From: Cylicocyclus nassatus | Lineage: Eukaryota > Nematoda > Chromadorea > Rhabditida > Strongylidae | Length of the DNA stretch: 64,000 bases | NCBI GenBank assembly: GCA_958299035.1 | Contig: CATQJL010000316.1 | Coordinates: 49,597,585 to 49,661,584 of the forward strand | Reading direction: 5' to 3' | Part shown: positions 10,705 through 23,792 of the stretch, piece after piece | How the letters are laid out: each line of letters begins with the position of its first letter | Numbering within the stretch: the stretch's first letter is position 1 | The notes under the pieces: model-generated | Database searches by the model: none | What the model was told of the DNA's origin: nothing | Seen by the model: the letters and a program-made list of their open reading frames with translations, nothing else | Program-made: the position numbers and the translations under genes

Positions 10705-11267
10705 TAAGCACAGAGTAATTGTTACATTAATTCTGCCCGATTGGGAGCTTTCAATTTCAGAAAATTGTAACTTCTTTCAAAAATAACTTTCTTTGATGAT
10801 CATAGATTTTTTCGATTACGCAACTTTTTGACTATCAGAAATCTGCTGAGCTTCGCCGAATAGCTACAAAAAAAGATTTTGTAATTCAAAAAATTCACAA
10901 TATTTTCTTCGAGCCTCTCCTTCAAATCATGGCGATGCTTCCTCATAGGAGCCGATATGCAGGATCAAGTAGCCATCCTTAGATAGGAAACTTTCGAAAA
11001 TTATTGTACAAATAACAATGAGATTAGTCCTGAAGGTCTTCCCTGCCGAGGGCTATGTTTGACCAAATAAAAACCCTCAATAAAACAAACAACACTTTTG
11101 ACCAGTCTTAGTAAACGCATACACAACTATCATCGTACTACGAAATTTTGAACGCAAGGACCTTGCTTCTACTCTAGCATCAACACCGGATTCACCGGTC
11201 GTCTCACAAGAAAATTATTGCTTGTAGAACATTTACAGGATTAATCAATTCTTAATAACAAATTTTA
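10705..11267. other. unassigned intergenic sequence
   Basis: Nothing recognised on either strand. Confidence 0.4.
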
Positions 11268-12164
11268 TTGGGTTGTTTCGAAAGTTCTACCCATTTTCGA
11301 TACCTTTCTTTGAACTGCCGATTTTGGAGGAAGAAACCAATTTTCGTAAACTGCGCTTATATTATTCAAGAGCTCTTTTCTTCTAGTTTTTCAGGCACAT
11401 TTTCCTTTTCATGATCTTTGTTCGCTGTTGCGTACTTTGAAAAGAGCGAAACAAAAGTGAAAATGTTCGTCTCTGCTCTGTCGCCCTGAAATCTACAGCA
11501 AAAAAAAGAATTCCTTCAAAACATACATAACGTTTGTTGCAGACTTGTGCTACGAAAAGCTCATCGGGATATGATCTCACAAAAATTTTGAACCCACAAA
11601 TTTTTAGCTCAAATATAACCCGCCTTTCCCATCAACTCGCATAAAAATCATAAACATATTGCAATCGCGGAACTTTTACTCTATGTAGTAAGATTAGAGC
11701 GGGAACAACTGCTACTAGAAGAATAAAAAGATTTCCTGGTTTGTCAACGGCGAACAAAATCAAAAATGTCAAAAAATTGCATTTTTTGCCGCCTCAGAAA
11801 AAGCGAAATAAGGGGTACTTTCGAATTTTTCAGCATAAAATTTTTATGAAAGGGTTTGATGAAATCCAAAGTTAGCGGTACTGCTCAGTCGACTATGGGC
11901 TACACTGTGAGCAGTGCTTGTGCAACTCACATATCCCAAATCAAGTTATGCTTTTGCAAACTGAAGGTTTCTACAAAAAGATGTTCCTTTTTCGCCTATA
12001 AATTTTCCTCCACTGTCACTGCAATAATCGCAGAGTGCGCAAAATAGCCAAAGACTTGCAGATTGTAATACAGTTTATAGCAATTGCAAAGATTATCTCT
12101 GAGAAGAGTTACGGTGAATCAAATTCAAAGTTCAAAAACAGGTAAAACTTTCGAAACAACCCCA
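11268..12164. mobile_element. Tc1/mariner-like MITE, TIR GGTTGTTTCGAAAG
   Basis: The left end GGGTTGTTTCGAAAGTTCTACC faces the right end ending in AAAACTTTCGAAACAACCCC, with TA immediately outside (11266-11267 and 12165-12166). The interior has no intact transposase. A short minus-strand frame at 11383-11580 has no recognisable motif and is probably chance. Confidence 0.65.
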
Positions 12165-12208
12165 TACATGCAAGACAATTTCTACATGAAAGTGAATTTG
12201 TGCAAATG

Positions 12209-12424
12209 CTAGCTCATTACACCTTCGTGCCCACTACAAGGGCCTGAGCTGGACGGCGTATTGTAAAGACTTTCCGCAAAAAAGGGCTCTAATGCAGGAC
12301 GGAAGTCGGACAGCGAGGTCTTGCCACTGTGAATTCCAGCTTCCGGAGCGATCTTGCTTTTTTCGTTGTTTTCGCGTTCTCTAGTGTAGATCAGGTTATC
12401 CAGCATGGCGAGTAGGCCCGGCTA
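12209..12424 (-). CDS. possible coding exon, gene unknown
   Basis: On the minus strand an acceptor-like TTTTGTGCATAG at 12425 onward is followed by an open frame of about 70 codons beginning PGLLAMLDNLIYTREREN. It stays open to a TAG at 12209, with a possible GT donor (GAAG/GTGTAATG) shortly before. The frame has a plausible codon mix and a hydrophobic-then-charged start. No domain is recognised, and I could not join it in phase to the possible exon at 13269-13440. It may be a real exon of a minus-strand membrane protein, or chance. Confidence 0.3.
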
Positions 12425-13268
12425 TGCACAAAATTTCAAAATGTTAATTTACCCGGACACTGCCTTCAGATGCGAAAATTTCTTAAAACAGCTGCTTTAC
12501 AGGGCAACAAGAAACGAATAGAACTTATGCAACAAGCTGTTTTTGTACAAGTTTCTAAGAGTGTGTGATACAAAAAATAGCAACGTTGAGCAATCGTTTT
12601 TTCCAGGCAAGCATAATCACACGAAAAGACTGTGTTTAACATTGCACAAACCCTCTCCCGTTTTAGCTACAAGAGCTCGATACCAGCAAAGCAAAAAATT
12701 AAAAACTTCACTGCATATTCATCCTTTTACACATTTGTCTCACTGGAACTTTGCGCTAGGGAGAAGCTGTATGTTCGAAGTGGTGATTATCAAGAAGAAC
12801 ATGAACAAGAAAAGAATTAGACATAAAAACGCAAAATTTGCTTTTACTTATCGAAATGCACGTCGAGGCCAGTCTAGTCCTTGACGAGTCGTTTCGATTT
12901 TACCCCTTCCCGAATCTTCTTTCTTATAACGTTGTCGGCTCGCTCTGCTCAAATTCTGAGCAAACGCCCCAAGCACGAATGAGGTTGCTTGTTAACTCCA
13001 TTAAAGAGCTGTGAACAAAAATCCACTTTTTGAAGCTTTACATGAAGTATTTCACTACAACTGAAGATATAGGCTCTGCGACGTTGTTTACATGTGAACG
13101 AAGCACCATCTATCGAATGAAAAAAACACGCAAAAGAACTAAAGTGAAGAATAAGCAAGCAATTTGTGAAAACGCTGTTTTTGAAGGATTTCCCGTTTAA
13201 ATTAAAATATGGAATTTTGCGACTTTGTCAGCGTGAACCAAGAGATTAAGAAGAGCAGTATAGTTTAC
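12425..13268. other. unassigned sequence
   Basis: No confident feature; possibly an intron, if the flanking candidate exons belong to one gene. The bases around 12455-12475 (TTTACCCGGACACTGCCTT) resemble the terminus of the element at 53653-54019. Confidence 0.3.
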
Positions 13269-13440
13269 TGTCTGTTAGAATTAGGTTCGAGACAACGAAG
13301 AAAAGGACACCGGAGCCGAATGCTCCGAGCCCCGCGCTTGGAGTAGCGAGGTGGTGTGCGACACGTGAGACGCAGGCGGGCAAAAGAGAAGAACCAGAGT
13401 CGGTGGAGCAGTTGGCATCATTTCGATTGTCAAGGCACGA
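13269..13440 (-). CDS. possible transmembrane-protein exon
   Basis: On the minus strand an acceptor TACGTTCAG precedes an open 172-base segment ending at a donor-like ACA/GTAAAC. In one frame it reads a Cys-containing polar stretch (SCLDNRNDANCSTDSG, LLPAC) and then a glycine-rich hydrophobic helix (AGLGAFGSGVLFFVVSNLIL). An extracellular loop followed by a membrane helix would suit a small multi-pass membrane protein, but no family is identified. A second frame over the same bases is also open, so the reading is uncertain. Confidence 0.3.
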
Positions 13441-14129
13441 CTGAACGTAGCGACAACGTCACAAGCAATGAAAATCACTCTTTCGGAATAAACCAGCACT
13501 TTCGTGCACCACTTTCTGCGTAGGATTCAAGCTCTGTTTCTTGTTTTTATTGAAGACCTACAGTCTCATGGTTTTGAAGCTCAATCGTAGCCAGGAAGAG
13601 GTTGACTGAGATGCTTTCATCAATTTTGGGAATTTACACACCTCGTCTTTGGCACGAAAAAATTATATCACATCCGGAACCAGGCTCCAGATGGCTTCTG
13701 TTTTTTTCTGTAACGGTTGTGTACTCTCAATTCATGGCTCGAATATATAATAATATGTGTAATACAATAATATGTATCGAAGGTATGTGTGACCCCAAAT
13801 TTGAAGTGCGCATGCAAGTGAGATGACTCGAACTAGGCTCAAAAATTTACAAAAACTTGTGCGAACGAAAGCCGTACTTTTCTTTTTTTAAAATCAGCTA
13901 GAACCGTTCTAGCTGGGTTACAGCTGAACTGGAATTAACCCTACTCACATAATTTTTCATACTTTCTTACTATGTAACTATCTCTGTGAAGGTTTTGCTT
14001 CGATCCCCTCTAACAAACCAAGTTTGGTTTGACGAGAAGGTGGATGGGGTAGGCGAGGAGGGGGCAGGGGCTGGACATGTTGGTGGGACATGACGCAGTA
14101 CTAAAGTTTTGTGAACTTTTTTGTTCATA
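13441..14129. other. unassigned sequence
   Basis: No gene recognised; includes a G-rich tract at about 14038-14085. Confidence 0.35.
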
Positions 14130-14722
14130 TATTAGGTCGTTCCAAAAATTTCTTTCTTTGAACAGGCGCCACAGTCCGTAGAACAAAATTTTACAAAAGC
14201 TCTTGGGAGCATTTGATGCATTTTTTCATGCTCTTTTAATTTGTCTCTTTATTTAGCAGTTGATACAATGACCTATCAGAAAATTGCGATAAACTGCGAT
14301 AACCCATGCTTTTTACCAAGGTCAAGTCCCACTATTTTTCTAAATCCTTGTAATGACCCCTCGAAGAAGTTCAAGTGGCCTGCGGATAGAGCAAAGAAAG
14401 CAGGATACAATGCACTTTCGATCTTTTTTCAGGTCTCTCCATAGTTTTTTGACAGAATTTTGAACAACACCATTGATATTTAGGAGTCCTATACCACAGA
14501 CTCATTAAACTCCACTGAATTCTCGTTTTTTGATCCTTTCAAAGGAAATTAGGATCCAGCACTACTTTTGCGAAACAAGTGAGCGTTGCGGGTTTCGAAA
14601 TATCTAATTTTTGATTTGTCGGGTACACCCTGGGGTTCCTTAAAAAACATGAAATTTGTCGATTTTATCCTCCAAGACATCTCGAATTAGGAACAAAAAG
14701 TATCATCAAGACCTTATAATAA

Positions 14723-15005
14723 CTCAGACACTGGGACCGGCTGAGCCGCCGCCACAAAAGGCCTTTCCGGCCCGTCCGCGGCCTTAATTTGTGGTTGTGG
14801 CCGGGATCCGGCCGAGCCGCGGACCTTATTTCATGTCAATATCATTGCACCGGCCGAGCCGCGGACTGAATATGGCTTACCGGCTCAGCCGCGGCCTTAA
14901 TGATGGGCTCAGAGACTGTGAATATTGATTGCACCGGCCGAGCCGCGGACGCTGCGAAATTCCAGCCGGAAAAGGTCCGCGGCTCGGCCGGTCCCAGTGT
15001 CTGAG
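14723..15005. mobile_element. GC-rich palindromic element with CCGGCCGAGCCGCGG motifs
   Basis: The termini CTCAGACACTGGGACCGGC and GCCGGTCCCAGTGTCTGAG are perfect 19-base inverted repeats. Inside, the motif ACCGGCCGAGCCGCGGA is repeated about five times in both orientations. Its GC content stands far above the neighbourhood, and it has no coding potential. It is nested in the larger MITE. Confidence 0.75.
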
Positions 15006-15902
<897 letters not shown>

Positions 15903-15913
15903 TAACTTATAGT

Positions 15914-17537
15914 AACGGGCTAAGGGTGTTTACGCGACTTTGTGTGTGTGTGTGTCTGTCTGTCTGTCTGTAACGAAATTCATAGCGCGAGTTCCAGTCA
16001 ATGTCCTCAGCCCAAATTTTGCATAACGCATTCTACCAGCGTAATACTCCACCAAACGAAAGCACCAGCAGATTCGTTGGGTGGGTCCATCAGAATTTGC
16101 GCGCCAGGCGGATCCACTCGGCTTCTGGCCCGCAAATTGGGTTCGTATCAAAGCTTTTTGCAAAGTCGTGGATGTGTCAAATGTGCAAGCGATGGACTTT
16201 AGCCCGAAAATTGGTTAAAAGTTCATTACATAACAAAAACGGTGCCAAAAAGAAGTTGCGTAAATGCTCAATCCGCCGTGGTTTTACTTGAGCTTTTGAG
16301 TCGATTTTTGTATATATTAGGTTGTGTAATAAGTTCGTTCGCATTTTTTGTTTCAATTTTTTCTTAGTATTTTACAAGACATTTGGCATAGTGTTAGTAT
16401 GCATTCGGAAGCTCTAAGTCTACCCTACCGAAATACTCTCATTATATTCCCAGTTTTCAAAAAGTTGAATAAAAAAGTCGACTACAATCCGAAAAATCTG
16501 AATTGGCAAAAATCCCATTTTCGACAACTATGTTATGCCGCACCTTGAATGGGTTTGAGCGCTTAAGAAACAGCCCAAAAATTTTGCGACATGTATAAAT
16601 AGAATACTATAGCTCTCGCAGATTACCTGTAGTGCTAAAACCTTTCAAAAACAATTCATATTGTAAGCTCAAAAACAGGTATGTTTTTATGTCTTTTTGG
16701 TGTCAACGTTAAGCATCTGAAGGCACCTCTGAAGAAAGGTGGTAGCCGTATAATCTAGAAATTGGCAGACATTGGTCTATGATTGCTAAATTATCGAATG
16801 AATGGCTTATATAGTCAAAAATCCAGAATTCGAGGGACACATAGCCCACGGACGCGAGACAACGAACACCGCTGCGGCAAAGCCTTGCTAGGCCGAGTTT
16901 TGCAAAAATTGCATTAAACGGTCGGTGAAAGGAAATGGGCAATCGTAAATAGTATCAGTAAATGCATAAATTGTTTGTCAGTTGTTTTTCTTCGTAGTCA
17001 AGCTTTTTGAATAAATTTCAACAAAGAATAACGGGAAAACTAAGGAAGAAAAAAGATGTCGAAAATGGGATTTTTGCCACTTCAGATTTTTCGGTTTGTA
17101 GTGGAATGTTTTATCCAAATTTTCAAAAACTGAGAATATAGATAGTATTTTGGTAGAGCAAACTTAGAGCTTCCGAACGCATACTAACACTATGCCAAAT
17201 GCTTTGTAAGATATTGAGAAAAAATCGAAACAAAAAATGCGAACGAACTTATTACACAACCTAATAGATATAGCTCAAGGTAATATTTGTCCTTACGACG
17301 ACTACCAAGCCGGAAGAAGTTTTACAACCTATTCGAATTTGCATTTGTTCTTCTGCGAAAAGTTCCATCCACGCGAAATCACTCATAAAAAAGCTTTTGA
17401 AATGAGTAGCTGTTTACGTTTTATTCGTGATAGTCGTCATGGCACGGTGAGTTTTAAAGACATTATTAGGCGAGAACAAGAAAGGCAAATAATATAGGAC
17501 CAATGCGAGCCTCTGCGAAGCAGAGGTGACGCCCTGG
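15914..17537 (+). mobile_element. Helitron-like element, copy 2 (interrupted)
   Basis: Direct tandem relative of copy 1: the same AACGGGCTAAGGG start, TCTG run, GTAACGAAATTCATAG block and CTACCAAG block. It has the same 3' hairpin (17510-17526) ending CTGG/T at 17534-17538. It is split by the MITE at 16317-17264; without that insertion it is about 0.67 kb. Confidence 0.55.
16317..17264. mobile_element. mariner-like palindromic MITE, TIR TTAGGTTGTGTAATAAG
   Basis: Long inverted ends TTAGGTTGTGTAATAAGTTC / GAACTTATTACACAACCTAA, flanked by TA (16315-16316 and 17265-17266). Complementarity extends at least 170 bases inward (GCATAGTGTTAGTATGCATT / ACGCATACTAACACTATGCC). It interrupts the second Helitron-like copy, so it is younger than that copy. 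Confidence 0.85.
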
Positions 17538-17971
17538 TGTATTTAAAGAGGAGAGAGTGCTGCGTCGAATAACACCTGGTCGCTCGCCGGCTGTCTATGA
17601 GGTTTAAGTTGACCAAATATGAATTTCAAAAGCATCGTAAATTAATTTTGAAAAATTTTCGGAGTAAACTGTGGGAGGGGCAAAAAATGTTTTACATTCT
17701 ATCATACTTTGTTTGCTCTATTGACAGGTTATTTGGACCACTTCGAGGAATCAGTACTAGAATTTAGAAAAATAGCTAAACCTGCCTTGGTGAAAAGCAT
17801 GGGTCGCAGTTCATAGCAATTTTTTTTCGTTACTTATTCTGCATTATAGAGATGATCATTTGAAAGAGCATGAAAAATGCATCGAATCTACCAATAGCTT
17901 CTGTAAACCTTTGTTCTGCGGACTGTGGCGCTTGTTCAAAAAAAAGCGAAAATATTTTTGGGACGACCTAA

Positions 17972-18641
17972 CATAATAGAAATAAGGGTCACCCTTATAA
18001 CTACTCTACGATGAGCGACAGTATAGGCAAGAAAGACAAATGAGGAGAAGTGGAAGGAGGGGTCGAAAAAGGTCAAAGGGGACTTCGTGAAAGATTTTTA
18101 AAGTCAAGAAGAACTTTGTTTCAAAATTGCCCGGGTTCTAGCTGATGCCGATTTTCGCGTATCGCAGGCTTTGTCACTGCAACTGTGAATCTTCGTTAGA
18201 AAGCTCTACAGCTCTGAAAAAAGGAATTTATTAGCACCAGCTGTTTCTGATTTTTTCTCCAAACGTTCGAAATTCGTAATTATGAATCACACTGTAACTC
18301 TAGTATGAAACGCTACCGAAGACTACAATTTTTGAATACAGCTGTTTGCACTATTGGAGAAGTTACCGGTCAGTCAAAGGCAACATCTAGGCGAATTCGG
18401 ACACATATGGATTGCACATGGGTGACTTTTGCAGCCTTACTAAGAATTTGCTGAAGCCAAGTGTGGACGACGCACTTGCTGCTAAGATTGTTCCCAAACC
18501 CGACCTCGCTACCTTGTTTGGCGAACGACCTACGGCCTGCACGGTTTTGCGCGAGAACCCAGCGTGGTGAGTTTCCATGGCATGCATTCGATGCAAGTCG
18601 TGCGTCAAATACTTTGGCGGGTTCTGGTTCGGGAGAAAATA
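17972..18641. other. unassigned sequence between two MITEs
   Basis: No gene or element was recognised. Confidence 0.4.
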
Positions 18642-19653
18642 TTAGGTCATTCCGAAAGTAATTTCGCTTTTTTCAAACGGGCGCCACATACAAAGGTTTC
18701 TTAGAGATCTTGGAAGCATTCGATGCAGCATCTCATTCTCTTTCTAATGGTTATAAATATAAAATTGTTGCAAAACAATCAATGAGCTTTCAGAAAATAA
18801 CCAAAATCTGCGACCTATGCTTTTTGAGATAGTCAAGTTTCACAATTTTTTAAAACTTTCATATGAATTCTCAGAAGAAGTTCAAGTGACGGTTCGATAG
18901 AGCAAAACTCATAGAATACAGCGCAATTTTTTTTCTTTTCTATAGCTTGTCATACATTTTTAACAGAATTTTAACTGAAGCTACCGATTTCCATACTTGG
19001 ACAGCTAAATCCTAATAGAACATCAAACCTTGAGCAGCTCGGGTGTATGCAGCTTTTTCTCTTCTTTCTAATGGGCGTTTTTTGTTTTCGATTCATTTAG
19101 ATTTCGGGGATAAAATCATCCTAACTCATTTTTTTAGCGAGCCCCAAACTGTACCCGAATTACTCGAAATTTGCTATTTCGAACCCGTAAACCCTCACTT
19201 GCTTTGTAAAATTGATGCTAACTCATAGTATCATCTTGGTAGTCTCAAATTTCGAAAAATTATGATGTTTGATGCGACTGTGGTTGAGGTGGGCCTGCCA
19301 AAATCCGATGGTTCTGTTAAAAATTTTTTAAAAAATTACGGCGAGCTACGAGAAAAGGAAAAAAGTAGCGCTGTGTTCTATAAGGTTTACTCTATCGAAT
19401 CGTTACTTAAACTCCTTCTGAGGATTGATATGAGAGGTTTAAAAAATCGTGAAACTTGACCATCTCAAAAAGCATGGGTCGCAGATTTTGGTTATTTTCT
19501 GAAAGCTCATTGACTGTTTTGCAACAATTTTATAACCATTAGAAAGAGAATGAGATGCTGCATCGAATGCTTCCAAGATCTCTTAGAAACCTTTGTTCCA
19601 TCAGATGCGGCGCCCGTTTGAAAAAAAGCGAAATTACTTTCGGAATGACCTGA
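18642..19653. mobile_element. palindromic mariner-like MITE (family TTAGGTCG), copy 2
   Basis: The termini TTAGGTCATTCCGAAAGTAA and TTACTTTCGGAATGACCTGA are inverted. Arms of more than 250 bases match, including GCATCTCATTCTCTTTCTAA / TTAGAAAGAGAATGAGATGC and the block with CGACCTATGCTTTTTGAGA. It is non-coding; the size of about 1012 bp matches the other two copies. Confidence 0.85.
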
Positions 19654-20238
19654 TATTTCAGTTGCGAGTGCACTATCTGCGCTGTTGCTTGGCCAGTGTA
19701 AGCCTCCAAAATCATTTTTAGGAAAAACCCATGGCGAGCTGGAAGAGTGAAAATAGGGAAATTCGAACGACCTATATTCTCTTGATAGTCTGCTCATAGA
19801 GGTAATCTGACTTGGTGATTAACGAAATTATGTCTACCTTGCAAGCTAGCTTTTTATCGTAGGTTGATAGGTAGAAGTTGGGCGAACATAAATTTTTTCA
19901 AAATCCACCCTGCTCTCACTTTGGAATGGAAATCTTCTACGCCGACAGTTCAATAAACGTGCTTACCAGATGATTCTTCTGCCACTGTTCCGCACAAGAC
20001 TAATGTAGAATATCAGGTATTGCATTAAATCAGAAGTTTTGCCTTGATGAGCTGAGCACAATGTCCTTCACACCTCCGTACCTCCCCCCACTTCTCCCCC
20101 CCCCCCTCTCCACCCCCAAACTATTTCCGAATGGGCCATTATCTGTGAATGAAATATTAATGGCAAGATTTTGCGGCGATTGTTGTATAAGTTTTATACT
20201 TGTGATCTTACTCACGCACCTCAACATAACAAAAGCGC
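19654..20238. other. unassigned sequence
   Basis: No gene was recognised. A C-rich tract at 20087-20116 is the only compositional feature. Confidence 0.4.
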
Positions 20239-21402
20239 TCTAAGAGCCGCATGCACTGACCTCCCGCTGGGAAGGGGATCGCAGCTTAAAAGAAAGCTTT
20301 ATATCTCGAAACTCCAGATACCTGGACTTCACGTTGTGTACCTATCCGTACGTATTCCTACTACCCTTCACTATGAACATGTTGAACAGGAGCGAGAAGC
20401 TGTACAAACCGCATTTCCCAGCTTTTGTATGATCCCTGGTGATCCCCGGCGCTTTTCAAAGTTATTTTTCTTTCTTCAAATTTAACGAAAACCTTTCAAA
20501 GTTGTACTGAATATTTAACACAACCGTGCTAACAAGGATGGTCAGAAATCGAAGTAGCCAATTAAGACAAGCTGCACACCATTAGATGCTGAATGAAGCG
20601 CTGACTCTAAATCTGTCTTCTTTACCTGCTTATCGCTTTTCTGGACAAAGCTATAAGCCATTAAAGACCATTACTTGGCTAAGAAATTATGCGTGAAATT
20701 GAGAATTTAGCCGTACAGAGCCACGATCGCCTTAATGCTGTGCCAAAACATGCAGCTAGCTTAGTTCAAATTTTTAAAGCCAGAAGCTGAGCTAAAAGTG
20801 CAACAATGTGCTCAATTTCGCTGTTTTTATGTATGATATTTTCACAATAAAACCGCTTGTAGTTTCGTCCACAGAAGCGATAAGCAGATAAAAAAGACAG
20901 ATTCAAAGTTAGGGTTTTATACGGCATCGAATGGTATACAGCTTGCTTGGTTTGGCCACTTCGACTTCTGACCATTCCCTTGTAAGCATGTTGCTGATGA
21001 AAACAAATGAAAAGACGAATTTTTCGGTAAACCTCAAATTCCGACCTGTGGATCATCGAAAATTTCATGACTTCAAACCATCATTTGTTCTTATCAGCAA
21101 CATGCTTAGCACTGTTGTGTTAGATGTTCAGTACAACTTTGGAAGGTTTTCGTTACCTTTGGAGAAGAAAAATGACTTTAAAGAAAAGCGCCGGGGATCA
21201 TCAGGGATTACACAAAAGCTGGAAAATGCGGTTCGTACAGCTTCTCGCTCCTGTTCAACATGTTCATAATGAAGGATAGTAGGAATACTTACAGATAGGT
21301 ACACAACATGAAATCCAGGTATCTGGAGTTTCGAAATATGAAGCTTTTTTTTTAAGCTGCGATCCCCTCCCCGCGGGGATGTTAGTGCATGCGGCCCCTA
21401 GA
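20239..21402. mobile_element. foldback element, about 1.16 kb
   Basis: The outer arms are inverted copies of roughly 300 bases. AGAGCCGCATGCACTGACC at the left pairs with GTTAGTGCATGCGGCCCC at the right, and further in AACATGTTGAACAGGAGCGA pairs with TCGCTCCTGTTCAACATGTT. Complementarity resumes toward the centre (GTACTGAATATTTAACACAA / TTGTGTTAGATGTTCAGTAC). No transposase. Confidence 0.75.
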
Positions 21403-21848
21403 TTATCACATTTCTTGCTCACTTGAAGCGGATAAAGTGGCAACTTAATCACAAATGAAGAGATTGATCCGAAAAATCCTTTGAAATCCAAATAATGAAT
21501 AAATCATACGTCACATGTCACGAGTTTGTAGCAAAATGATCGATATAGGTTTCTGTACTCAAACATCCGCAATTCTGCCTCAAACTCATTTTGACACCAA
21601 TTAGATCCTATTTTGAGCTAATTTGCCATTGGGTCCATTAGCACAGACTAGCTCGTAGAACGTAATCACAGTAAATTCTTGAGCTAACTGTCCACGCAGT
21701 AATACCAGCGAGGCTGTAGCTAAAATGGACAGAGCTCTTAAATGCTATATAATTCACTATATAAACCTATCCTGTAACTTTAAAATGGAGAAAAAAACAC
21801 GAAAACCGATTTTGCCAGTTTCGTGTTCTGTTAAAAATCAAGGCATTA
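21403..21848. other. unassigned sequence
   Basis: Nothing recognised. Confidence 0.4.
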
Positions 21849-23074
21849 TACTTGGGTCCGAATCGAATAGAAATTCGATCATTCGATTAAAACATTAGAA
21901 TATGTTCGTATTCGAAATTCGATATTCGACGTTCTTCCATTTTCGAATAATATTCGAAACTCGAATAATTGAGAAGACGGGGTTTCGAATGAAATTCGAA
22001 ACTTGAATAATCAAAAAACGAGGATTTGAATATTACTCGAAAACTCGAATAATCAAAAAACGGGGTTTCGAATAGATTTTATTCGAATGTTTATTCGAAT
22101 GTTTATTCGAATTCGTATTTGAATTAACTCCGTATTCAGATTATTCGACTTTGTTGCAGAGCCAACTGCTGAGCATCAAACTCACTTCGCGTTTTTTTTC
22201 CGCAAAACTCGGTAATGCATCTTTTGCAACCGTTATGACCTCTAAACTGTATGGAGAGTAGCATTCGTTCGACTGCTTGCGACAGTAACAAAATCATATG
22301 CGGTTTTTAATTGATGCTTTTCTGATCAACAAGATTGATCGCACTGCTCTTGTCACAAAATCAGCAAAGAAGCTATCAAATTCAAGTTCATGTTCCGAGT
22401 TCTTATATTGAAAGTGTTTTGAAATGCCGGTTTTTCTTTCTTTGCATTGCTCATGCTCGTGGTACGCAAAGCCACACTAGTGAGCACTCTTGCTCGCATA
22501 AGTTATGTTGCACAATTGCTCCTCTATTCGCTACCTTAGGTATTTTTTTCGAATTGCTGTATTTTGAGTAAAGGACATCGCAGTTATAGTGGAGGATCAG
22601 ACGCTTTAGATCGCCGTACGCGATTTGTCACTTACGAGATGTCTTCAAATGTAACGCCAGCTTACAACAAATGTTTAGCGTGTACAACTTGCTAAAACAA
22701 TGAATGTCCTGCATTCTGTACTTCTAGAATAAGTTTTGGACATTTTTGGAGAAGTTTGAGCTGCGGGGCGGGGGGTGACAGGAGGGTAAGTAAAGGTGCT
22801 GAATCATGATGAATCATTCGAATATTTATTCGAAATTCGACTTCCAATGTCTGAATATACTCGATATTCATTCATTCGATATTTTTGATTTTCCGAATTT
22901 ATTCGGAATTCATTCATTCGAGAATTTTTTAATTCCGAATTTATTCGAAATTCGTTTACTCAAGATTTTTTTATTTTTGAATTTATTCGATATTAGCTCA
23001 TTCGAAGTTTTTCCTTTTCGAATTTATTCGATATTCATTCATTCGATGAAAAATTTCCGAATTACCCAAGTATA
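21849..23074 (-). mobile_element. AT-rich TTCGAA-rich element, copy 2
   Basis: Reverse-oriented relative of 2806-4026. It has the same TACTTGGGT termini, subterminal TTCGAATA-rich blocks (21855-22150 and 22810-23060) and matching interior, such as AAAAGCATCAATTAAAA and TTTGTTGCAGAGCCAACTGC. It lacks the Helitron fragment seen in copy 1. TA-rich bases adjoin both ends. Confidence 0.65.
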
Positions 23075-23792
23075 CAAGGCATGTACTGTACGTGCATACG
23101 TGCTTAAGAGGACAGCTCACTTACTCGCTTTTTCGGCTTTGATAAAGACGATTCAGCCGGTACGTTGGCCATGATAAAGGATTCACAATATCATATTTTG
23201 ATGCACTTTCAATTCACAAACAAAGCTTTGTTTAACAAACTGTAATCAGTTAAAGATTCAAAAATAAACTTTGCTGCTGGACTCGTCATTAGAGCAATTT
23301 TTTATATGTTAGCTTCCCATCATTTAAAAGATCGTAAACGATACCGTTGTCACTCAACAGGAGAGAATCGAGCACTTCCTTTAAGCACGCTTTTGTTCTG
23401 TTGAGGAATCCAAACCGATTTAGGAAGAACTAAAAGGCTATTAGGAGTCTGGCCTCCGTAATGGCAATCGCACCATGCTGTTTTGATGTTTACATGTCTT
23501 TAGAGCCCTCCTCTCAGCCGTCACTGTTGCTAAACTTTCCGAACGTCCAGCCGAATCTCCGGTCGAGGCGGAGCAGACAAGATTGGTTAATTTCTGACAG
23601 CTTTGACATACTTTCCTCACAGCTAGTCCCATTTTTCTCAACATCCGCCTCAGCTTCATATCTCGGCTGGCTCTCAGATGTATATTTTACGCTTTGACTG
23701 ATCCGAATGAATACATCCGTGACTGCAGCTTAGCATTACATAACTTGTTTTCTAGCAGCTAAAAAATGATTTTTGTCAGTTCTACAAAGTAT
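23075..23792. other. unassigned sequence
   Basis: Nothing recognised with confidence. Confidence 0.4.
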
